Origin: JAXGXJ01 sp963816155
Lineage (GTDB): Bacteria; Actinomycetota; Thermoleophilia; RBG-16-64-13
Length of the DNA: 64,000 bases
Reading direction: 5' to 3'
Assembly: GCA_963816155.1 (NCBI GenBank)
Contig: CAWFJE010000007.1
Span: 124,001 to 188,000 of the forward strand
Part shown: positions 17,408 to 25,596 of the stretch, piece by piece
Layout of the letters: each line of letters opens with the position of its first letter
Numbering within the stretch: the first letter of the stretch is position 1
Position numbers and translations under genes: made by a program
The notes under the pieces: model-generated
What the model was told of the DNA's origin: nothing
Database searches by the model: none
What the model saw: the letters and a program-made list of their open reading frames with translations, nothing else

Positions 17408-18907
17408 ATGGAGTCGGACGCCATAGCCGCTGAAGCTGGTGCAGGGATTCTCGGAGACGAAGAGCTGACCGAACTGCAGCGGCGGCGCTGGTATGCCCTG
17501 GCGGTGGTCTCGATCGGATCCTTCATGACCCCGTTCGACGCCAGCATCGTGGCGGTGGCCCTGCCGTCGATGGGGGCGGATCTCCACCTCAGTTACTCCC
17601 AGGCTCTCTGGGCCCAGGCCGCCTATCTGCTCGTCACCAGCGTGCTTCTCATCCCTGCCGGACGCTTCAGCGATTCACGCGGTTTGGTCCGCTACTACCT
17701 TTTCGGCATCGCCGTCTTCGCCCTCGGGTCGGTGGTGGCCGCTCTCTCGGTCAACGGTTCCATGCTGATCGCCGGGCGCTGCGTCCAGGGAGCGGGCGGT
17801 GCCTTCATGTTCGCGACCTCGGCGGCCATCGTGACGGCCGCCTTCCCCGCGCGAGAGCGGGGGAAGGCTTTGGGACTGAACACCACGGCCGTCTATTTGG
17901 GCCTCACGCTTGGCCCCGTCCTGGGAGGGCTGATAGTCACGCACGCCCATTGGAGCTGGATATTCCTCATCAACGTGCCCATCGCCGTGGTGACCGTGGT
18001 GGTGGGATGGACCCTCATCGGGGTCGAGCGGCGCGACCGCCTGACAGAGAATCTCGTGCGGCCATCCCGGCACATCGATTGGGCCGGGGCGGCCCTTCTC
18101 GGAGCAGCGCTGGTGTCCTTGTTCGTCCCACTCACGTATTCACCCTTGTGGGGATGGTCCAGCGCGAAGACGATCGGCCCTCTCGCCGCGGCCGCCGTTC
18201 TCTTCGCAGCCTTTGTTGTGGTGGAGGATCGAGTGCGTGAGCCTATGTTGGATCTCGATCTGCTCCGCAAGAACAGGGTCTTCAGGGGTGCTAACGCCGC
18301 TGCGCTGGTCAACTACATGGCCGTCTTCGCGGCCACCACGCTGACCGCTGTGTTCCTACAGGTAGTCCAGGGGCTTTCCGCTCAGCAGGCAGGTCTGATG
18401 CTGTTGGCGCAGCCGGTGCTGATGGCCGTGCTCTCTCCCTTCACAGGGCGCTTCTCCGACCGGGTCGGCTCCCGCGTTCTGGCCACGCTGGGCATGGGCG
18501 TGATCGCAATTGGCATGCTGCAACTCTCGCTTGCGTCCATCTCGGTGGGGCGGGTGTTATTCGCACTGGGCACCATAGGCGTGGGCATGGCTCTCTTCAG
18601 CGCCCCGAATATCTCCGCGGTCATGGGCTCTGTCGACCGCTCTCAACTCAGCCTGGCCGCAGGGTTCTTGAGTACCATGCGCTTCACCGGGCAGGGCATT
18701 TCCATCGCCGTCCTTGGAGCCATCGCCGCCTCACAACTGGGGTCCGAGGGGGGAAGGATGGTCTTCCTGGGAGAGACTGCAAGTGCCGCCGGCGCCCAAG
18801 CCTTTGCCGACGGCTTTCAGGTGGCCATGATGGTAGGGGCCGTGCTGGCCGCTATCGGTGCGGCCTTCGCGTGGACCGCAAGGCCGGGAGAGCGCCGCAG
18901 TCCCTAG
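17408..18907 (+). CDS. MFS transporter, DHA2 (14-helix) drug:H+ antiporter type
   Basis: About 499 residues with 14 predicted membrane segments. Landmarks are FMTPFDASIVAVALPSMGADL in helix 1, the motif A region GRFSDSRGLVRYYLFG, motif C-like LGLTLGPVLGGLI, and a second-half FSDRVGSRVLATLG. DHA2 exporters move toxic or dye-like compounds or metabolites outward in exchange for protons. The ATG at 17408 is preferred to a TTG 9 nt earlier. The stop codon overlaps the stop of the convergent STAS gene (CTAG), and an 8-bp hairpin at 18917-18938 may end transcription. Substrate unknown. Confidence 0.85.
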   Translation: MESDAIAAEAGAGILGDEELTELQRRRWYALAVVSIGSFMTPFDASIVAVALPSMGADLHLSYSQALWAQAAYLLVTSVLLIPAGRFSDSRGLVRYYLFGIAVFALGSVVAALSVNGSMLIAGRCVQGAGGAFMFATSAAIVTAAFPARERGKALGLNTTAVYLGLTLGPVLGGLIVTHAHWSWIFLINVPIAVVTVVVGWTLIGVERRDRLTENLVRPSRHIDWAGAALLGAALVSLFVPLTYSPLWGWSSAKTIGPLAAAAVLFAAFVVVEDRVREPMLDLDLLRKNRVFRGANAAALVNYMAVFAATTLTAVFLQVVQGLSAQQAGLMLLAQPVLMAVLSPFTGRFSDRVGSRVLATLGMGVIAIGMLQLSLASISVGRVLFALGTIGVGMALFSAPNISAVMGSVDRSQLSLAAGFLSTMRFTGQGISIAVLGAIAASQLGSEGGRMVFLGETASAAGAQAFADGFQVAMMVGAVLAAIGAAFAWTARPGERRSP

Positions 18908-19260
18908 GTGCTGGCCCGCTCGCCCGTGACGGCGAGCGCGGCTTGTCTGGTCTCGAAGACGCGAAAACGCGGATCGGCGAGGAGTCCTTCGATCTCCAAC
19001 AAGCGCTGGATCTCCGGGCTGGCACCTATTACTCCCAGCCATCCCCGTTCCAAGGCTCCCACTCCCGCCAGGAGAACGGACACGCCACTGCTGTCCATGC
19101 AGTCGATTTCGCTGAGATCCAGGAAGATGATGTTGTGGCCGGAGTCCAACCACTTGTGCAGCGCTGCCCGCAGATCTGCGGCCCCGCTCTGGTCCATGCA
19201 GCCGGTCGCGACCAGCATGGGAATGTACCCCAGCGCCGCCGTTCTCAATTCCATCGCCAC
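18904..19260 (-). CDS. STAS-domain anti-sigma-factor antagonist-like protein
   Basis: 118-residue single STAS domain. The phospho-acceptor region reads LDLSEIDCMDSSGVSVLLAG, with the conserved serine of SpoIIAA/RsbV-type proteins. These proteins bind anti-sigma kinases when unphosphorylated. The GTG at 19260 has GGAGGG about 6 nt upstream; an ATG two codons later (19254) is an alternative. No partner kinase or phosphatase gene is adjacent. It lies directly downstream of a diguanylate cyclase gene on the same strand, so it may be the output or partner of that signalling gene, which is inference. Confidence 0.8.
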   Translation of the reverse strand: MAMELRTAALGYIPMLVATGCMDQSGAADLRAALHKWLDSGHNIIFLDLSEIDCMDSSGVSVLLAGVGALERGWLGVIGASPEIQRLLEIEGLLADPRFRVFETRQAALAVTGERAST

Positions 19261-19342
19261 TCCATCCCTCCTCGCGCAAAGCAGAGGATGTATTCCTGTC
19301 GGCAGAATGGTAGCAGGCGGGCGGCGGCCCCCTGGGCTGCGG

Positions 19343-20446
19343 CTAGCAGGAAGCCCTATGCCGCGGTTCGGCAGCCACTTCGACCCGGTTGCGGCCTGCC
19401 GCCTTGGCCTGGTAGAGAGCTTCGTCGGCACGACGCACGAGGTCCCAGGCCTCGGCGTCATGGGCGCTCATGCAGGCGACACCCGCGCTGAGAGTGAGCT
19501 TGATCGGCGAGTCTACACCCGGCGCTGTGTGGGGGCGGACTTCGGTTGCCGCGCGGATCCTTTCCGCGATCGTGCGGGCGCTGGAGAGGTCGGTCTCGGG
19601 GAGGATGATCACGAGTTCTTCCCCTCCGTACCGTACAGGGACAGGCTCTCGACCTACGCGCACGGGTATGTCTGAGGCTCTCAATTGTGTCTGTATGAGA
19701 TCCGCGACCTGCCTCAGTACGCAGTCCCCGACCACGTGGCCGTGGGCGTCGTTCACACGCTTGAAGAAATCGAGATCCACAAAGACCAAGGATAAGGTCC
19801 TACCATAGCGGCGCGCCCTGGCATACTCGAACCTGATCTGTTCGCGAAAGTAGCGATGGTTGAAAAGCCCCGTGAGTTCGTCGACGAAGACCCTCTCCTG
19901 TAAGGCGTCCCGTTCCTCCTCCACGCGCTGGGCTTCGCTCGTCATTTGCTCCAGCGAGTTCTGCTTCTCAAGCACCATGACCACGGCGTCGGCGTTGGCA
20001 ACGGCAAGCGCAGCCGATTCCTCCTCCAGTTCTTTGGCCTTTCTTTCCAGCTCGCACCTGACTCCCTCCAGCTCGGTGCGCTTCTCCTCCAACTGGAAGA
20101 CACACTCCCGTGATGCCTCGGCCTCGAGAACAGCGTCCACAGCGGCCTCTGCAATTGCGCGGGACTGCACCTCGAGCTCGGCTCTGGCCTCCTCGATAGC
20201 CTGGTTCTGCAGCCTGAGTTCGTCGTTTTGGGCTGTGAGTTGTGCTGCCAGAGCACTCATCTTCTCGGTGATCTCCACAGCCTGGGCATTGGCTTCGGCG
20301 ACGGCCCGGGCCTGGCTGTCGAGGTCCGAGAGGGCTTCCGTGATCGATCTCTCGAGACGGGCCAGGTCTTCGCCAGCCTCCGTGAGGAGACCCTGTTCGA
20401 TGGTACGGCGTAAGCGGTCGAGGTCCAGAAAGACGCGTTCGTCCAT
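19343..20446 (-). CDS. Coiled-coil diguanylate cyclase (GGDEF)
   Basis: 367-residue protein without membrane helices. Residues about 20-185 form a long coiled coil of heptads rich in Ala, Glu and Gln. The GGDEF domain follows (about 186-345), with VDELTGLFNHRYF at its start, metal-binding VFVDLDFFKRVND and active-site GGEEL at 274-278. An RASD inhibitory-site motif (256-259) is present, but 14 residues separate it from GGEEL where 5 is normal, a 9-residue insertion (VGREPVPVR). Activity should be possible; feedback inhibition may be altered. It sits between DsrE-type sulfur genes and the STAS gene. Confidence 0.85.
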   Translation of the reverse strand: MDERVFLDLDRLRRTIEQGLLTEAGEDLARLERSITEALSDLDSQARAVAEANAQAVEITEKMSALAAQLTAQNDELRLQNQAIEEARAELEVQSRAIAEAAVDAVLEAEASRECVFQLEEKRTELEGVRCELERKAKELEEESAALAVANADAVVMVLEKQNSLEQMTSEAQRVEEERDALQERVFVDELTGLFNHRYFREQIRFEYARARRYGRTLSLVFVDLDFFKRVNDAHGHVVGDCVLRQVADLIQTQLRASDIPVRVGREPVPVRYGGEELVIILPETDLSSARTIAERIRAATEVRPHTAPGVDSPIKLTLSAGVACMSAHDAEAWDLVRRADEALYQAKAAGRNRVEVAAEPRHRASC

Positions 20447-20478
20447 TGTTCAGCCGCCGATTCTACCGTTCTCGGGCG

Positions 20479-20850
20479 TTAGAGGGTCACGACGGAGGCG
20501 CTGAGGACCTGATCTACCACATGGGTCAGGCCCGCCAGCTCGGCTCCGGGGAGAAGCCCGGTGTCGTCGGCGACGGAGCAGTAGAACTCATGACATGGGC
20601 TGCAGACGAGAACCTTGCCGCCCAGCTCGCTGAACTGCTCTATGTGAGTCGCCAAGGGGTCAAAGCCGTCGATGCGCACCTTGTTGCAGGCGCTCTGCCG
20701 GGACCAGAACGTGCCGCCCATTGTCATGAAGACGGTGGTGTCGACTCCGGAGACCAGTGACGAGACGCCCATTGCGAAAGCGAGGGTCGCCCGATTGCCT
20801 CGATCTTCGGGACCGGTCGTGAGTATGATCATCAGCTTACTATCCGGCAC
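20479..20850 (-). CDS. DsrE-family sulfur-carrier-like protein
   Basis: 123-residue protein of the DsrE/YchN fold: MIILTTGPEDRGNRATLAFAMG at the N-terminus, a hydrophobic core (TTVFMTMGGTFW), and a cysteine cluster CSPCHEFYC near the middle that could carry sulfur. The GTG at 20850 with GGGAGG upstream is chosen over an in-frame extension. It follows tusA by 14 nt on the same strand, and DsrE2 precedes tusA. This trio resembles the TusA-DsrE2 sulfur-transfer modules of sulfur-metabolising bacteria. Donor and acceptor proteins are not visible here. Confidence 0.8.
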   Translation of the reverse strand: MPDSKLMIILTTGPEDRGNRATLAFAMGVSSLVSGVDTTVFMTMGGTFWSRQSACNKVRIDGFDPLATHIEQFSELGGKVLVCSPCHEFYCSVADDTGLLPGAELAGLTHVVDQVLSASVVTL

Positions 20851-20864
20851 TTTTCCTCCCGTGG

Positions 20865-21089
20865 TCAGCTGGCGCGCCGCACCAAGGCGGTGAACGTCGA
20901 TTGTTCGCGACGCAGTTCCACCAAGTCGTTGCCGGTTCGGCGGCACCAGGCCTCGACGTCAAGCTTGAAGGCCGGATCGTCGGCGGTGACCTCTAGCAAT
21001 CCACCGGGACCCAATTCCTTCAGTGCTCTACTCACCTCAAAGAGCGGCTTAGGACACTTGAGCCCGGTCGCATCAAGTTTGTTGTTCAT
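20865..21089 (-). CDS. tusA: TusA/SirA-family sulfurtransferase
   Basis: 74-residue TusA-like protein with the essential CPxP motif (TGLKCPKPLFEV), whose cysteine carries a persulfide. The C-terminal half contains VTADDPAFKLDVEAWCRRTGN, the usual DP motif region. The ATG at 21089 is preceded by AAAGGG. It lies between dsrE2 and dsrE in one minus-strand cluster, so it probably moves sulfur between them for thiocofactor or tRNA thiolation or for redox sulfur metabolism. Confidence 0.9.
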   Translation of the reverse strand: MNNKLDATGLKCPKPLFEVSRALKELGPGGLLEVTADDPAFKLDVEAWCRRTGNDLVELRREQSTFTALVRRAS

Positions 21090-21115
21090 GTGATCCCTTT
21101 CTTGGGCCGGATGAT

Positions 21116-21697
21116 TCAGACGAAGAGCGTGACGCGACCATCGAGCGCGGCCTCCATGAAGGTAGCCACGCCGCACGGTTCCAACCCCGGGTAGTCGATT
21201 AGTTCGTCCATGCGGATGCCCATTAGATCCATGCTCATGTCGCAAACCTTGATCTGTACCCCGGATTCCTTGGCCATCTCCAGCAGCTCATCGCAACCTG
21301 CGAGCTGCTTCTCGCGCATCCGCCGCTTGATCATGGCTGTGCCGAGCCCGCCCATGTGCATGCGCGATAGCTTGAGTCCACTCGTCCCGCGTGGAAGCAT
21401 GCGGCCGAGGACTCGATCGGTCATGGACCTATCGACGTTCCCTCCGCTGGCGCGGCGTAGGGCTGCGGTCGCCCAGAATGTGAAGAACAAGCAGACGTCG
21501 GCTCCCATCGCGGCCGCTCCCGTGGCTATGGTGAGGCCGGCCAGGATCTTGTCCAGATCACCACTGAAGACCACCAAGCAGACCCCGTCGGCCGCGAGGG
21601 GGTCTGCCGCCGCGCGGCTGGGGCGAGTGGAATGGAGGGCGGTTTCAAGCGCCTCGATCCGCTCCTCAAGGGTCTTCTCCATCGTGAGAACGGTCAT
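21116..21697 (-). CDS. DsrE2-like (DsrE/DsrF/DrsH family) protein
   Basis: 193-residue protein with an N-terminal coiled segment (about 1-30) and a DsrE2-type domain. Landmarks are CLVVFSGDLDKILAGLTIA, GADVCLFFTFWATAALR, MHMGGLGTAMIKRRM and VQIKVCDMSMDLMGI, where the cysteine is the candidate sulfur carrier. DsrE2 proteins are membrane-associated partners of TusA. Two hydrophobic stretches support that. The ATG at 21697 lacks a good ribosome site; a second ATG at 21682 is possible. It is the first gene of the dsrE2-tusA-dsrE cluster. Confidence 0.82.
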   Translation of the reverse strand: MTVLTMEKTLEERIEALETALHSTRPSRAAADPLAADGVCLVVFSGDLDKILAGLTIATGAAAMGADVCLFFTFWATAALRRASGGNVDRSMTDRVLGRMLPRGTSGLKLSRMHMGGLGTAMIKRRMREKQLAGCDELLEMAKESGVQIKVCDMSMDLMGIRMDELIDYPGLEPCGVATFMEAALDGRVTLFV

Positions 21698-21825
21698 CTG
21701 TCAGCTCTGCCCCACGCGCTCGTCTGTACATCGGCCTCTCGGGATTCGTTGTCGGCACATGAGTTCCCCGGGTTTAGAGACGATTCGACGGGCGGGGCCG
21801 GCACCGTAAGAACAAGGCGGTGGAG

Positions 21826-22545
21826 TTACTCCGCTTCCCTGGCGCCGCGTGGAGCCCTCGGATGTAGCCGGGGAACGAGAGCCCCGACAGTTGCGCCGGC
21901 CAGCGATCCGGCCATCACGTCGGTGTAGAAGTGCCTCCCGGCACCCACTCGCGCCGCCGAGATGACTGCCGCCCCTCCGGCTAGGAGCATCCACGGCCCC
22001 ATGGCTCTTCTACCGCGGAGGCGGCTCATCATAGCGTTCGCCGCCAAGGCTCCGGTCGTGTGAGCGCAGTGGCCGGAGTAGAAAGAGCCGTAGCCGCGGG
22101 CCTCACGTTGCAGATCGGGGAACAGGGAGGTGTAGACGCGAGGAACAGGCCGGGCTGCCACCGTCTTCACGACGATGTTGGCGGCGGCGTTGACGGCGAT
22201 GACCTCTGCGCAGACCAAGAGGTCCTTGAGCACTTCGCGGTGGGGGCCGTGCTCACGAAGGGACGAGACCACGGGAGTGAGCAGCGCCGCGATCTCCACG
22301 ACAGAACTCAGCTTGTCCAGCAACCGGCTGTGCCACTGGACCACCTCTCGGTCAAAGGGATTTATGACCTCCTCGTCGCAGGGGAAGCAGTATGGCTCGA
22401 CGAGCCGTTTCCTCACCGGTCGGCCAAGTAGTGCAACGAGCGCTGCAGCCGCCAGCACGAGCCCGTCGTAGCGCCAAGAGACCGCAAAGGACCAACCCTC
22501 GTCCGCGGCGACGGCGGCTTCGCGACCATCGATAGTATCCACCAT
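21826..22545 (-). CDS. PAP2-superfamily membrane phosphatase
   Basis: 239-residue protein with several hydrophobic helices and the three PAP2 signatures: KTVAARPVPR (KX6RP), YSGHCAHTTG (PSGH type) and RVGAGRHFYTDVMAG (SRX5HX3D type). Such enzymes dephosphorylate lipid phosphates such as undecaprenyl pyrophosphate or phosphatidic acid on the outer face of the membrane. The ATG at 22545 is preferred to a TTG seven codons earlier. No neighbour links it to a pathway. Confidence 0.8.
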   Translation of the reverse strand: MVDTIDGREAAVAADEGWSFAVSWRYDGLVLAAAALVALLGRPVRKRLVEPYCFPCDEEVINPFDREVVQWHSRLLDKLSSVVEIAALLTPVVSSLREHGPHREVLKDLLVCAEVIAVNAAANIVVKTVAARPVPRVYTSLFPDLQREARGYGSFYSGHCAHTTGALAANAMMSRLRGRRAMGPWMLLAGGAAVISAARVGAGRHFYTDVMAGSLAGATVGALVPRLHPRAPRGAREAE

Positions 22546-22619
22546 AGTGCTGCCATTAAGCAGCAAGGGGTATCCCTTGTCAAACGGGGTGGGTGGCCAT
22601 GGTCCTCAAGGTAGCGTTG

Positions 22620-22781
22620 CTACAGAGACGTGAATGCGCGCAAGGCTATGTAGACCGCGACCACCCCCAGCATGATCACGCTCACCTTGAAGCCGGGTGT
22701 GCTGTCACGCAACCCCAGCCACTGCCACTTCCCTATCGCATCGCGCTGCCTCTGACGCAACCGCTGTCGCTTTTCGCGCAC
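22620..22781 (-). CDS. Small basic single-helix membrane protein, 53 residues
   Basis: A short minus-strand gene begins with GTG at 22781, preceded by AAAGGAA with about 5 nt spacing, and ends at TAG 22620-22622. The N-terminal 28 residues are strongly basic (REKRQRLRQRQRD), followed by one hydrophobic helix (about 33-49, VSVIMLGVVAVYIALRAF). It ends TSL. The pattern suits a small membrane-anchored regulatory or structural peptide. Frame, ribosome site and topology support a real gene; function unknown. Confidence 0.5.
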   Translation of the reverse strand: MREKRQRLRQRQRDAIGKWQWLGLRDSTPGFKVSVIMLGVVAVYIALRAFTSL

Positions 22782-22979
22782 GTGGGTTCCTTTCCGACCG
22801 GCTCCCAGTTACCTGTCGGCATCCGACGCGACCGGCCTTAGGTGGGCGGGCCGAACAGGCCCCCGTCCTGAGGAGAGCCACCTTCTGCGCCTCCGGTCGA
22901 AGCTGCGCTGGGTTCGCCCAGGACGTCAACGATGACGCGGGCGAACCCAGCGCGTCGAGCATGCGCGTCGCTGAGCCCT

Positions 22980-23210
22980 CTACTGAGGCCCTTCTCCGCA
23001 GGCGCCGCAGGCGCCTTCTACGCAGTAGTATCCACCCAACAGGTCATACTGCTTGTAGACCGCGCAGTCCGCACAGATGCAGCCCTGCATGGCCGGTGTC
23101 GTCGGACTCTTGCCCCTGGCGCAGAACAGTGCGCCCTCTCCGGGATAGGTTGGGCAGCTGCCGCAGTCGCAGCGTGTCGCGTTCTCCTCAACGTCGCGCA
23201 CAATGGTCAT
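22980..23210 (-). CDS. Cysteine-rich DUF2769-like protein
   Basis: 76-residue protein starting MTIVRDVEENATRCDCGSCPTYPGEG, with paired cysteines (CDCGSC, FCARGKS, GCICADC, YYCVEGACGACG), about eleven in all. Short DUF2769 proteins of this pattern are common in anaerobes and may bind iron-sulfur clusters or zinc; function is unproven. GGAGGAG precedes the ATG at 23210. A longer upstream reading frame to 23429 belongs to a decayed dehydrogenase, not to this protein. Confidence 0.72.
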   Translation of the reverse strand: MTIVRDVEENATRCDCGSCPTYPGEGALFCARGKSPTTPAMQGCICADCAVYKQYDLLGGYYCVEGACGACGEGPQ

Positions 23211-23298
23211 GGGACTCCTCCTCGGAAGACACTCTATACGCCCAATGATTCCAGGACGACCGGAGAACGAAACCCCCGGATGTTCGCTGCCGCGTCGT

Positions 23299-23450
23299 TT
23301 ACTCGATGGTGATGACCACGTTTCCCTTCTGTGGCCCTGGTCGACGAAGCAGCGAGCTTCGACGATCTGTAGGTAGACGCCTTTCGGTTTCAGCACCTTC
23401 GTGCAGGCGGAGAAGGAACCTTCGTCCATCGCCCGGGCGCGACCGCGGGT
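23299..23450 (-). pseudogene. Remnant of a zinc-type alcohol dehydrogenase C-terminus
   Basis: A short minus-strand segment reads GSFSACTKVLKPKGVYLQ and then VEARCFVDQGH. Shifting by one base, it continues KGNVVITIE and a stop at 23299. Both halves look like the end of medium-chain (zinc or quinone-type) dehydrogenases, but the roughly 60-70 residues that normally lie between them are missing and the frame is broken. It is therefore a decayed fragment lying between DUF2769-like and DUF4389 genes. Confidence in ancestry is moderate. Confidence 0.5.
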
Positions 23451-23459
23451 CAGACCCGG

Positions 23460-24185
23460 CTATTCCGACAGCCTGAACGGTGGGTAACGATCGGTGATCA
23501 GCAGGATCGCGTACGCTTCCACGCGCAGGGTCCAGCGGTTCACCCCCACCACGTAGCTGAAGAGTCCCCGTGGGTATCTGCCCGTGAAGAGGATGGCGAA
23601 CCAGGCGATGATGACGCACACTGCTACTCCGATCCACAGGAAGAACAGCACGATCCAATGGGGGACCGTCAGGAGCCACTTGACGATCGGCAGCCCCCGG
23701 CTCAGTTGCTGCGCATCAGGGTAGTCGAAGGAGAGGTGGACTGCCTGTTCCTCGTCGGTCGAGGGGTACTCGTCGCGTAGCAGGAACGCATATGCGGCCA
23801 CACGCATGAGGAATTGGGACAGGTTGAGGTTCCAGTCGAACCACCAACGGGGGTACTTTTTGCGGAAGAGGATCATGAGCACGAGCGGCACGAAGAGAAA
23901 GCCGCCCACCGCCCACGACCACGAGTAGACCTCCGTTCCTTCCACCGAGATAGTTCCCGACCCGATCAGCCCCGCGATGATGGCGATGGGGATGATCCAC
24001 AGGAAACGGAAAAAGCTGCTCAGTCGCTTGAGCGGCCTGTCGGGGTAGTCCACATTGAAGTTCAGAGGGTAAGGCGGCTCTGGCTGGTACGGAGGCGCCG
24101 GCGGGGGCGGGGGAGGTGGAGCGTACTGCCCGGGCGGAGGAGTCCCGCCGGTTGGGATGGGCTGATTCTGTTGGCCTTGTTCCAT
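23460..24185 (-). CDS. DUF4389-domain membrane protein
   Basis: 241-residue protein with a Pro/Gly/Gln-rich N-terminus (about 1-45) followed by two DUF4389-like halves. Each half has a hydrophobic helix region, an FxWNLNLSQFLMRVAAYAFLLRDEYP / YVVGVNRWTLRVEAYAILLITDRYP motif and charged loops. The duplicated motif is the family signature. Four or more helices anchor it in the membrane. No molecular function is known. It stands alone, preceded by a 278-nt gap and followed by a dehydrogenase remnant. Confidence 0.75.
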   Translation of the reverse strand: MEQGQQNQPIPTGGTPPPGQYAPPPPPPPAPPYQPEPPYPLNFNVDYPDRPLKRLSSFFRFLWIIPIAIIAGLIGSGTISVEGTEVYSWSWAVGGFLFVPLVLMILFRKKYPRWWFDWNLNLSQFLMRVAAYAFLLRDEYPSTDEEQAVHLSFDYPDAQQLSRGLPIVKWLLTVPHWIVLFFLWIGVAVCVIIAWFAILFTGRYPRGLFSYVVGVNRWTLRVEAYAILLITDRYPPFRLSE

Positions 24186-24463
24186 GGTGCGCCTCCATAA
24201 CGGTCGAGCATGGTGGATAGCATGCCTTCAGTCTGACAAGGGCCACTCTACTCGGAATCGGCTGAACGGGGGAGTTCTGACACTGACCAGGTGGCCAGCA
24301 TTCGGCTCCCAGGCCGCCTCTCGTTTCGGATCCCCTGTTTCGGGTCCCCGCAGGGTGGGGTAGAGCATACATTGGAGATCTCCCACGGGGGCTGGGAGCG
24401 AGTGCCTCAGGTGTTGCAGGCCGGGGGACGTCAACATCGAATCGACGACCAGGGAGGGTGGAC
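24186..24463. other. Intergenic region before the cupin gene
   Basis: 278 nt between divergent genes. No convincing gene, hairpin or repeat was seen; promoters for both directions presumably lie here but no clear -35/-10 pair was identified. Confidence 0.4.
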
Positions 24464-24907
24464 ATGCGCGGCTGGGCCGTGAACATCGAAGAAGCGACGA
24501 ACGCCAACGGCAATTTTCTCGAGGTCATCCACACCGGAGAACAGAGCCAGGTGACCCTCATGAGCGTCGAACCGGGAGATGACATCGGGAACCACGCGCA
24601 CCGAGATATCGAGCAGTTGGTCCGTGTCGAGAGCGGGAGCGGCCGTCTCACCGTGGGTCCGAAACGCGACCGAGTGGACGAGACCCATGAACTCGCAAAG
24701 GGATGGATGGCGTTCATCCCCGCGGGCGCATGGCACAACATAGTCAATACGGGCGATGTGGCCCTGAAGCTTCAGCTTGTCCACTCCCCTGCCAAACGCT
24801 GGCGAGACGATGTATACGGCACACGTTCCGAGGCCATCGCGGCCGACGAGGAGATGGACCGTGAAGTGACCATGGGTATGGCGGGAGCCGTCGGCTTCGG
24901 GGCGTGA
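24464..24907 (+). CDS. Cupin-domain protein
   Basis: 147-residue protein. The first cupin motif is visible as GDDIGNHAHRDIEQLVRVESG, with two histidines, a glutamine-containing site and a glutamate. The second is IPAGAWHNIVNTG, with the third histidine. The C-terminal tail is acidic and Met-rich. Small cupins of this plan bind a divalent metal and often bind sugars or small metabolites. The ATG at 24464 has GGGAGG 6 nt upstream. The frameshifted methyltransferase gene begins 10 nt after it on the same strand. Confidence 0.8.
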   Translation: MRGWAVNIEEATNANGNFLEVIHTGEQSQVTLMSVEPGDDIGNHAHRDIEQLVRVESGSGRLTVGPKRDRVDETHELAKGWMAFIPAGAWHNIVNTGDVALKLQLVHSPAKRWRDDVYGTRSEAIAADEEMDREVTMGMAGAVGFGA

Positions 24908-24917
24908 TCGCTACTCG

Positions 24918-25446
24918 ATGGCTCCTGATCCTCTGCTAGTTCGGTTCAGTTCTCTCCTCGAGGACAGGAGCATGGAAGGTCCTGTCTTGGACTTGGCCTG
25001 CGGTGCGGGGGAGAACGGGCTCTTCTTGGCCGGCCGGAACCTGCCTGTCATTCTTGCGGATCGATCCCCGGAAGCGCTGGAAGTCGCCCGGAGGTCGGCA
25101 GAAGAGCGGAGACTGACGGTGCGGTTCTGGGAGGTCGACCTGGAAACCGGCAAGGAATCCTCTTGAGGAGGAGTACTACCGGTCGATCCTCGTCTTCCAC
25201 TACCTCCATAGGCCGCTCATCCCCTATCTACGAAAGGGCATCCGCGGGGGAGGGATCCTCATCTACGAGACCTTCACCAGCGAGCAGCCAAAGTACGGCC
25301 GTCCTCACAATCCGGACTATCTCCTGCAACCAGGAGAGCTGGCCGGGTGGTTCCAGGACTGGCGAGTCATCCACTACTTCGAGGGTGAACTGGAGGACCC
25401 GCGAAGGGCGATGGCCCAGATCGTCTGTCGGAAGCCCAGCGAGTGA
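24918..25446 (+). pseudogene. Frameshifted class I SAM-dependent methyltransferase gene
   Basis: The first frame (ATG 24918) gives VLDLACGAGENGLFLAGRN, the SAM-binding glycine loop, then ILADRSPEALEVARR and DLETGKESS ending in TGA at 25164. In the next frame the fold continues as LEEEYYRSILVFHYLHRPL, GGGILIYETFTSEQPKYGR and MAQIVCRKP to a TGA at 25446. The parts join naturally if one base is lost or gained near 25150-25160 (AAGGAATCCTC). The whole would be about 175 residues, like small tellurite-resistance-type methyltransferases. Either a real mutation or a read error. Confidence 0.75.
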
Positions 25447-25596
25447 TGTCGCGGCGCGCAGCTACTGGACTAGCCGGTATTCGGCGGGTAGTTTGAGATA
25501 GACGGTGTCATCCTGCTCCGGGCGAGGCCCTGGGGTCGAGCATGCTGCGCCACAGGTCCTTGCTTGCTCCAACGACCACCACCGGGGGTGAGCAAC

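Noticed and set aside
22932..23312. Plus-strand frame opposite the DUF2769-like gene
   Set aside because: The minus strand encodes the cysteine-rich protein with a good ribosome site; the plus translation is compositionally random.
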